Positions 6,588-10,042 of a stretch of DNA of 10,042 nt are shown one piece after another. Below the pieces are notes generated by a model that worked only from the letters and a program-made list of their open reading frames with translations, was not told the DNA's origin and did no database searches. Position 1 is the stretch's first letter; every line of letters starts with the position of its first letter. Where the stretch lies: contig CABVAS010000041.1 of assembly GCA_902496375.1 (NCBI GenBank), positions 1 through 10,042 on the forward strand, read 5' to 3'. This stretch comes from an uncultured Collinsella sp. Its GTDB lineage: Bacteria; Actinomycetota; Coriobacteriia; Coriobacteriales; Coriobacteriaceae. Made by a program: the position numbers and the translations under genes.

Positions 6588-7091
6588 ATGGACAAAACTG
6601 CGTTCTTTACGATGCCGAGTGGCCTGTACGTGGTGAGCGCCGCGGCGGACGGGCTGCGTGCCGGCTGCGTTATCAACACAGCAGTGCAGGTGACATCCGC
6701 CCCGCCGCGCATCTCGATTGCCGTGAACAAGGAAAATGTCACGTCCGGCGTAATCGTATCGGCTAAGGCCTTTGCGCTGACCGTGATCGATCAGACGGCC
6801 GATATGCTCTACATTGGCAACTTTGGCTTCCGCACCAGCAGCGATTACGACAAGTTTGCCAAGTACGAGACCCACGAGACCACTCTGGGCATGCCCTATG
6901 TGCCCGAGCACGCGGCGGCGCTGTTCAGCTGCCGTCTGATTGATACCGTGGATGTGGGCACGCACCTGCTCTTTATCGGCGAGGTGGAGGACGCCGAGCG
7001 CTTGAGCGGCGAGGCCCCGCTGACCTATGACTACTATCACAAGGTCTTGAAGGGCAAGACGCCGCCCAAGGCTTCGTCGTATCAAGGCTAG
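6588..7091 (+). CDS. flavin reductase-like FMN-binding protein (flavoredoxin / Hrb N-terminal type)
   Basis: This 167-residue protein has the split-barrel flavin reductase-like fold that binds FMN. The N-terminal MPSGLYVVSA, then GCVINTAVQVTSAPPRISIAVNKEN with the VTSGVI helix, is the flavin-binding core shared with flavoredoxins and with the N-terminal half of Moorella Hrb. The C-terminus DYYHKVLKGKTPPKASSYQG matches the end of that domain, where Hrb continues into rubredoxin. Here the protein stops and a separate rubredoxin gene follows 89 bases later, suggesting the two act together as an electron-transfer pair, for example toward a flavodiiron O2/NO reductase (inference; no such gene is in view). 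The start at 6588 has GGGGAG at 6574-6579; the upstream in-frame extension runs through the smpB terminator and is discarded. Confidence 0.88.
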   Translation: MDKTAFFTMPSGLYVVSAAADGLRAGCVINTAVQVTSAPPRISIAVNKENVTSGVIVSAKAFALTVIDQTADMLYIGNFGFRTSSDYDKFAKYETHETTLGMPYVPEHAAALFSCRLIDTVDVGTHLLFIGEVEDAERLSGEAPLTYDYYHKVLKGKTPPKASSYQG

Positions 7092-7108
7092 AAATGTTCT
7101 AAAAATAC

Positions 7109-7136
7109 TTGCATTATATTATTGAGAATCTATACT
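7109..7136 (+). promoter_or_regulatory. promoter of the rubredoxin gene
   Basis: TTGCAT (7109-7114) and TATACT (7131-7136) lie 16 bases apart, giving a predicted start near 7143 and a short leader. The 7092-7141 stretch is markedly AT-rich against GC-rich surroundings. Between the two elements, TTATATTATTGAGAA (7114-7128) matches the PerR box TTATAATTATTATAA at 10 of 15 positions; this is suggestive only. Confidence 0.65.
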
Positions 7137-7180
7137 AATAAGTGAAGTACATCACCAGTCGCGTTCGAGAGGAGAACATC

Positions 7181-7324
7181 ATGGCTGAGGAGAAGAAGAC
7201 GTATAAGTTCGTGTGCACCGTTTGCGGTTACGAGGTTGAGGTCGACACGCCCGAGCTGCCCGAGGATTACGTATGCCCGGTCTGCGGCGTCGGCCCCGAT
7301 GAGTTTGAGCTCGTCGAGGAGTAA
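7181..7324 (+). CDS. rubredoxin
   Basis: This is a 47-residue one-iron electron carrier. The Fe(Cys)4 site is complete: C12 and C15 in VCTVCGYE and C32 and C35 in VCPVCGVGPDEFE, with the conserved aromatic and acidic residues between. Rubredoxins pass single electrons to flavodiiron proteins, rubrerythrins or superoxide reductases in anaerobes. An upstream GTG (7142) would add 13 residues, but AGAGGAG (7168-7174) points to ATG 7181 and typical rubredoxins begin near here. It has its own promoter and a strong terminator, and may also receive readthrough from the flavin reductase gene. The pair resembles a split high-molecular-weight rubredoxin. Confidence 0.96.
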   Translation: MAEEKKTYKFVCTVCGYEVEVDTPELPEDYVCPVCGVGPDEFELVEE

Positions 7325-7364
7325 CTCGTAGACACACGGCGATTAGCTATACAGAGCTCTGTCC

Positions 7365-7401
7365 AAGGGCCCCGGCCGGATATTCCGGCCGGGACCCTTT
7401 T
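7365..7401 (+). terminator. terminator after the rubredoxin gene
   Basis: GGGCCCCGGCCGGA (7367-7380) pairs with TCCGGCCGGGACCC (7384-7397) with one mismatch and a 3-base loop, extended by two A-T pairs, with TTTT at 7398-7401. On the opposite strand the stem is followed by only two T, so it is a weaker terminator for mntH. Confidence 0.88.
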
Positions 7402-7404
7402 GAT

Positions 7405-7449
7405 TTATCTGACGGTTTAAAACGGCCTTACGTGTTACAGATTGAGACG
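7405..7449. repeat. decayed solo copy of the 59-bp palindrome
   Basis: TGTTACAGATTGAGACG (7433-7449) is identical over 16 bases to the right arm of unit 2 of the 80-bp array at 8856-9077. The bases before it (TGACGGTT, then AAAACGGCC) still resemble the left-arm end and loop of unit 2 (TAACAGTT, AAAACCGGCC), but the left arm is eroded and about 7-8 bases of loop are missing. It sits 28 bases beyond the mntH stop codon. Confidence 0.6.
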
Positions 7450-7477
7450 TTATATCTGGACAGTCACGCCATCCCAA

Positions 7478-8734
7478 TTACATCCCCGTTAGCAGCACGA
7501 TGTCGAGAATCGTCACGATGGCACCGATTCCTACGAGCAGCGTGTTGAGCGGGCGCGAGTTGGCGTATTTGCCCATGACGCGGGGCGAACTGGTGAGTCG
7601 TATGAGCACAAAGACCGTAATCGGCAACTGAAGCGACAACAGCGCCTGACTCCAGATGAGACCCTCAAAAGGATTCGGGACGATCAGGCACGCCGCCACT
7701 GCGCCGACGAAACAGACCGCCACTCCAATCGATGAGTGCCGGTCGTGGATGTCGTATTCCTCGTCGAACATGCCCGCGGTGATGGTGCCTGCCGCCATGC
7801 CTGCCGTCACACTACTCGAGAGGCCCGCAAACAGCAGCGCCACCGCAAAGATTGTCGAGCTTGCTGGGCCCAGAATGGGGGAGAGCGTGTCCGCTGCGAC
7901 GGCGAGGTCGTCTACGACAATGCCGTGCGCAAAGAAGGTCGTTGCGGCCAGGATGACCATGGCCGAGTTGATTGCCCAGCCCACGCCCATCGAAAAGAGC
8001 GTGTCGAAGAGCTCATAGCGCAGACGCTCTTCGATAACCTGCTCGCCTTGGCCTTCGAAATGCATGGATTGGATGACCTCGGAGTGTAGAAAGAGGTTGT
8101 GGGGCATAACGACCGCACCCAGGACACTCACGATAATCGCGGCAGAGCCAGTGGGCATACTGGGCGTGATCCAGCTTGCGGCGGCTTGCGGCCAGTCGAC
8201 CTTGACTAGTGCAAGCTCGGCCAAAAACGAGAGTCCTACCACGCCTACGAAGGCGATAATCCAGCGCTCGGCACGCTTGTAGGAGCTCGTCATGAGCATC
8301 GCCATCGATACTGCTGCCACGATGACGCAGCCGGCACGCACGGGCAGTCCAAAGAGCATCTGGAGCGCAATCGCGCCGCCCAGGATCTCGGCCATGGCGG
8401 TGGCGATGGTCGCGAGGTAGGCACTGGCGAGCACCGTGCGCCCAACGAAGCGGGGGAGAAAGCGGGTCGTGGCCTCGGCAAGGCAGGCGCCCGTGGCGAT
8501 GCCCAAGTGCGCCGCGTTGTGCTGCAGCACAATGAGCATAATCGTGGACAGTGTGACGATCCACAGCAGCGCGTAGCCAAACTGCGAGCCCGCGGCCATA
8601 TTGGAGGCCCAGTTGCCCGGGTCAATAAAGCCGACGGTCACGAGCAGCCCGGGGCCGATGTGCCGCGCAATGTCTAGGCCTCCGTGACCACCGGTGCGTC
8701 GGGAGCCAAAGTGTTGTTTGAGATGGTTGAGCAT
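7478..8734 (-). CDS. mntH: Nramp-family divalent metal (Mn2+/Fe2+) transporter MntH
   Basis: This is a proton-coupled Mn2+ (also Fe2+) importer of the cytoplasmic membrane with 418 residues and about eleven hydrophobic segments. TM1 carries DPGNWASNMAAGSQFGY, with metal ligands Asp38 and Asn41. TM6 carries GAVVMPHNLFLHS, with Ala207 and Met210 at the positions of the Deinococcus Nramp metal site. All four ligand positions are intact, including the Met that distinguishes metal-transporting Nramps from Mg- or Al-transporting relatives. An in-frame start 12 codons upstream (8770) has no ribosome binding site, whereas AGGAG lies 6 bases before ATG 8734. A 16-bp dyad at 8795-8810 in its promoter region could bind a metal-sensing repressor. 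The gene is the only one in this half of the window on the minus strand and has palindromic repeats on both sides. Confidence 0.93.
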   Translation of the reverse strand: MLNHLKQHFGSRRTGGHGGLDIARHIGPGLLVTVGFIDPGNWASNMAAGSQFGYALLWIVTLSTIMLIVLQHNAAHLGIATGACLAEATTRFLPRFVGRTVLASAYLATIATAMAEILGGAIALQMLFGLPVRAGCVIVAAVSMAMLMTSSYKRAERWIIAFVGVVGLSFLAELALVKVDWPQAAASWITPSMPTGSAAIIVSVLGAVVMPHNLFLHSEVIQSMHFEGQGEQVIEERLRYELFDTLFSMGVGWAINSAMVILAATTFFAHGIVVDDLAVAADTLSPILGPASSTIFAVALLFAGLSSSVTAGMAAGTITAGMFDEEYDIHDRHSSIGVAVCFVGAVAACLIVPNPFEGLIWSQALLSLQLPITVFVLIRLTSSPRVMGKYANSRPLNTLLVGIGAIVTILDIVLLTGM

Positions 8735-8771
8735 GGTGAGCTCCTGCGTGCTGTTTGTTTGACGCCGCAAA

Positions 8772-8810
8772 GGATACCCGTTTTAGGCTCAAAAGTTAAC
8801 CATGACTAAC
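8772..8810 (-). promoter_or_regulatory. candidate promoter and operator of mntH
   Basis: On the plus strand, GTTAacCATGacTAAC (8795-8810) is a 16-bp dyad with all non-lowercase bases symmetrical (12 of 16). On the minus strand TTAACT (8799-8794) and TATCCT (8777-8772) are 16-17 bases apart and would form a promoter whose -35 overlaps the dyad. A second -10 candidate, TACAAT, lies at 8822-8817. Placement fits repression by a DtxR/MntR-type regulator. The regulator identity is inference. Confidence 0.5.
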
Positions 8811-8855
8811 AAAATTATTGTATTTGAATAGGATGGTGAAAGGGAGTTGCCGAAA

Positions 8856-9077
8856 TGTCTTGATCTGTAACAACTAGGGATGGAAATTGGGTCTAGGTGT
8901 TACAGATCAAGACAAGAAGAAATGGTCCTATGGAATATCTCGATCTGTAACAGTTAGCTGCAAAAACCGGCCCTTCATGTTACAGATTGAGACATTCGGA
9001 ACCGTCTCTCGAAAACATCTCAATCTGTAACAGTTAGTCGTCGAAATTGGGTCTTCCTGTTACAGATTGAGATGTTT
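8856..9077. repeat. three-unit palindrome array with exact 80-bp period
   Basis: Left 17-base arms start at 8856, 8936 and 9016; right arms start at 8898, 8978 and 9058. Each unit is 17 + 25-base interior + 17 = 59 bases, with 21-base spacers, giving an exact 80-bp period. Units 1 and 3 are perfect 17-bp inverted repeats (inner half CTGTAACA/TGTTACAG), and unit 3 extends to 20 bp. Unit 2 has one mismatch and one G-T. Interiors of units 1 and 3 share GAAATTGGGTCT. Unit 1 adds a CTAG/CTAG inner stem. There are no T-runs, so they are not simple terminators. They lie between the divergent mntH and gltB genes, upstream of both. Confidence 0.85.
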
Positions 9078-9256
9078 GAAGAGGTGAGTTTGCAGGCCGA
9101 ACTTGGGGCCTATGTTGTCGCCCTTGAGGTCGGCGGTGTCCACTCATGGGGCGTGCGTTACGCAATTGTTTCGAAACGGGCGGGAAACACAACGGGCCGG
9201 TGATGCCCCTAGTATGCCTATTCAACTGATTGTCTAATATCTAGGGGAGGATCGCG
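9078..9256 (+). promoter_or_regulatory. gltB upstream region
   Basis: There is no gene in these 179 bases. A 10-bp perfect palindrome GTTTCGAAAC (9168-9177) is preceded six bases earlier by GTTAC (9157-9161), weakly recalling the spaced GTnAC/GaAAC half-sites of actinobacterial GlnR boxes. TAGTAT (9210-9215) and TAATAT (9235-9240) are possible -10 elements, but neither has a good -35. A small AGGCC/GGCCT hairpin is at 9094-9111. No riboswitch is recognised. Confidence 0.35.
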
Positions 9257-10042
9257 ATGCAGGCAGATTCCGCTCAGCAGCAGGGCCTTTATCGCCCCGA
9301 ATTCGACCACGATGCATGTGGCATCGGCGCGCTTGCCGATATCAACGGTGAGCGCCATCACCAGATTTTGGACGATGCGCTGTCCATTCTGGTCAACTTG
9401 GAGCACCGCGGTGGCACGGGACTCGAGAAGAACACCGGCGACGGCGCTGGCATCCTGTTCCAGGTTCCGCATCACTTTTTCCGTAAAGAGGCTCAAAAGT
9501 GCGGCCAGATTCTGCCGGCAGAGGGCGACTATGGCGTGGCCATGCTGTTCTTCCCGCAGGACGACAAGGGCGTAGAGGATGCCCGCCGCGTGTTTGAGGA
9601 GGGTTGCGCCGAGGCCGGCGTGCCGCTGCTCTTTTGGCGCGAGGTGCCGGTCGACCCGCACGACCTGGGCGAGACGGCCCGCGCCTGCATGCCTAACATC
9701 CTGCAGGCCTTTCTGGGTCGCCCCGACGACACGCCGGCGGGCGACGCCTTCGAGCGCCGTCTGTATGTGTGCCGCCGCACCATCGAGAAGAAGGCCGACG
9801 CCGAGTTTGCCCTGCGCGACAAGATCTTCTATGTGTGCTCCATGAGCTCGCGTACTATCGTGTACAAGGGCATGCTGGTCGCCACGCAGATGCGCCGCTT
9901 CTTCATCGACCTCAACGACGCCGCCGTCAAGACGGCCGTGGCGCTCGTCCATTCGCGCTACTCCACCAATACTACGCCCAGCTGGGAGCGCGCGCACCCC
10001 AACCGCTTTATCATCCACAACGGCGAGATCAACACCCTCAAG
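9257..10042 (+). CDS. gltB: glutamate synthase large subunit GltB (3' partial)
   Basis: This enzyme makes two glutamates from glutamine and 2-oxoglutarate (GOGAT). The visible 262 residues form most of the N-terminal class II glutamine amidotransferase domain. The catalytic Cys is Cys21 in DHDACGIGALADI, exposed after removal of a short propeptide of 20 residues (42 in E. coli). Further motifs are LEHRGGTGLEKNTGDGAGIL, HSRYSTNTTPSWERAHPNRF and HNGEINTLK at the window end. The usual HRGA-x-x-AD pattern reads HRGG-TG-LE here. The FMN/iron-sulfur synthase domains lie beyond the window. ATG 9257 has GGGGAGG at 9244-9250. A companion gltD is not in view. Confidence 0.95.
   Translation, partial: MQADSAQQQGLYRPEFDHDACGIGALADINGERHHQILDDALSILVNLEHRGGTGLEKNTGDGAGILFQVPHHFFRKEAQKCGQILPAEGDYGVAMLFFPQDDKGVEDARRVFEEGCAEAGVPLLFWREVPVDPHDLGETARACMPNILQAFLGRPDDTPAGDAFERRLYVCRRTIEKKADAEFALRDKIFYVCSMSSRTIVYKGMLVATQMRRFFIDLNDAAVKTAVALVHSRYSTNTTPSWERAHPNRFIIHNGEINTLK

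Noticed and set aside
6501..7085. A 194-codon minus-strand open frame opposite the flavin reductase gene
   Set aside because: The opposite strand encodes an unmistakable FMN-binding domain with an RBS; this frame also crosses the smpB terminator.
8735..8770. Longer N-terminus for MntH starting at 8770
   Set aside because: There is no RBS before 8770, while AGGAG is ideally spaced before ATG 8734; the added residues would include the RBS itself.
8856..9077. The regularly spaced palindromes as a CRISPR array
   Set aside because: Only three units are present, they have diverged, each is itself a long palindrome with a conserved-length interior, the 21-base spacers are short, and no cas gene is in view.
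9034..9225. A 63-codon minus-strand frame between the 80-bp array and gltB
   Set aside because: It has no RBS or recognisable sequence and overlaps the third palindrome.
9218..10018. A 266-codon minus-strand open frame opposite gltB
   Set aside because: It is antisense to clearly conserved GltB sequence, with no recognisable motif; shadow of codon bias.

Overview
This window looks like ordinary chromosome of a GC-rich, gut-type anaerobic actinobacterium of the class Coriobacteriia, most likely Collinsella or a close relative. The evidence is the strong G/C bias at third codon positions, Gram-positive style AAGGAGG ribosome binding sites, encoded CCA ends on the tRNAs, and a gene set combining a PTS, rubredoxin, a flavoredoxin-type protein and a one-product Nramp transporter. 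The genus assignment is inference from familiarity with such genomes and could not be tested here.

Layout, left to right. (1) Positions 1-3406 form a cell-wall amino-sugar salvage cluster: murQ (5' end cut by the window), a MurP-type PTS EIIBC permease, and a GH170/DUF871 6-phospho-N-acetylmuramidase (MupG). Together they would import MurNAc or MurNAc-GlcNAc as the 6-phosphate, split the disaccharide, and convert MurNAc-6P to GlcNAc-6P plus D-lactate. (2) At 3499-3858 lies a small Spx/ArsC-fold protein with a CxxC motif. It is followed by a non-coding stretch holding three hairpins at an exact 62-bp spacing, then a small minus-strand orphan gene (4055-4465). (3) A tRNA-Gln(CUG)/tRNA-Glu(CUC) pair has its own promoter and terminator. 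(4) A TPR-repeat gene overlaps smpB by 11 bases. smpB is followed by a 67-bp inverted-repeat element and a strong terminator. (5) A flavin-reductase-domain gene is followed by a stand-alone rubredoxin; together they resemble a split high-molecular-weight rubredoxin (Hrb). (6) mntH lies on the minus strand. (7) A 522-bp divergent intergenic region holds an operator-like dyad near mntH and three long palindromes at an exact 80-bp spacing. (8) The 5' end of gltB (glutamate synthase large subunit) runs off the window end.

The protein-coding content is mostly recognisable housekeeping and accessory metabolism. The least explained material is non-coding: two three-unit hairpin arrays with exact but different periods (62 and 80 bp), a decayed relative of the 80-bp unit on the other side of mntH, and the inverted repeat after smpB. 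In the 80-bp array, units 1 and 3 differ at four stem positions and every change is compensated on the opposite arm, so the palindrome rather than the primary sequence is what has been kept.
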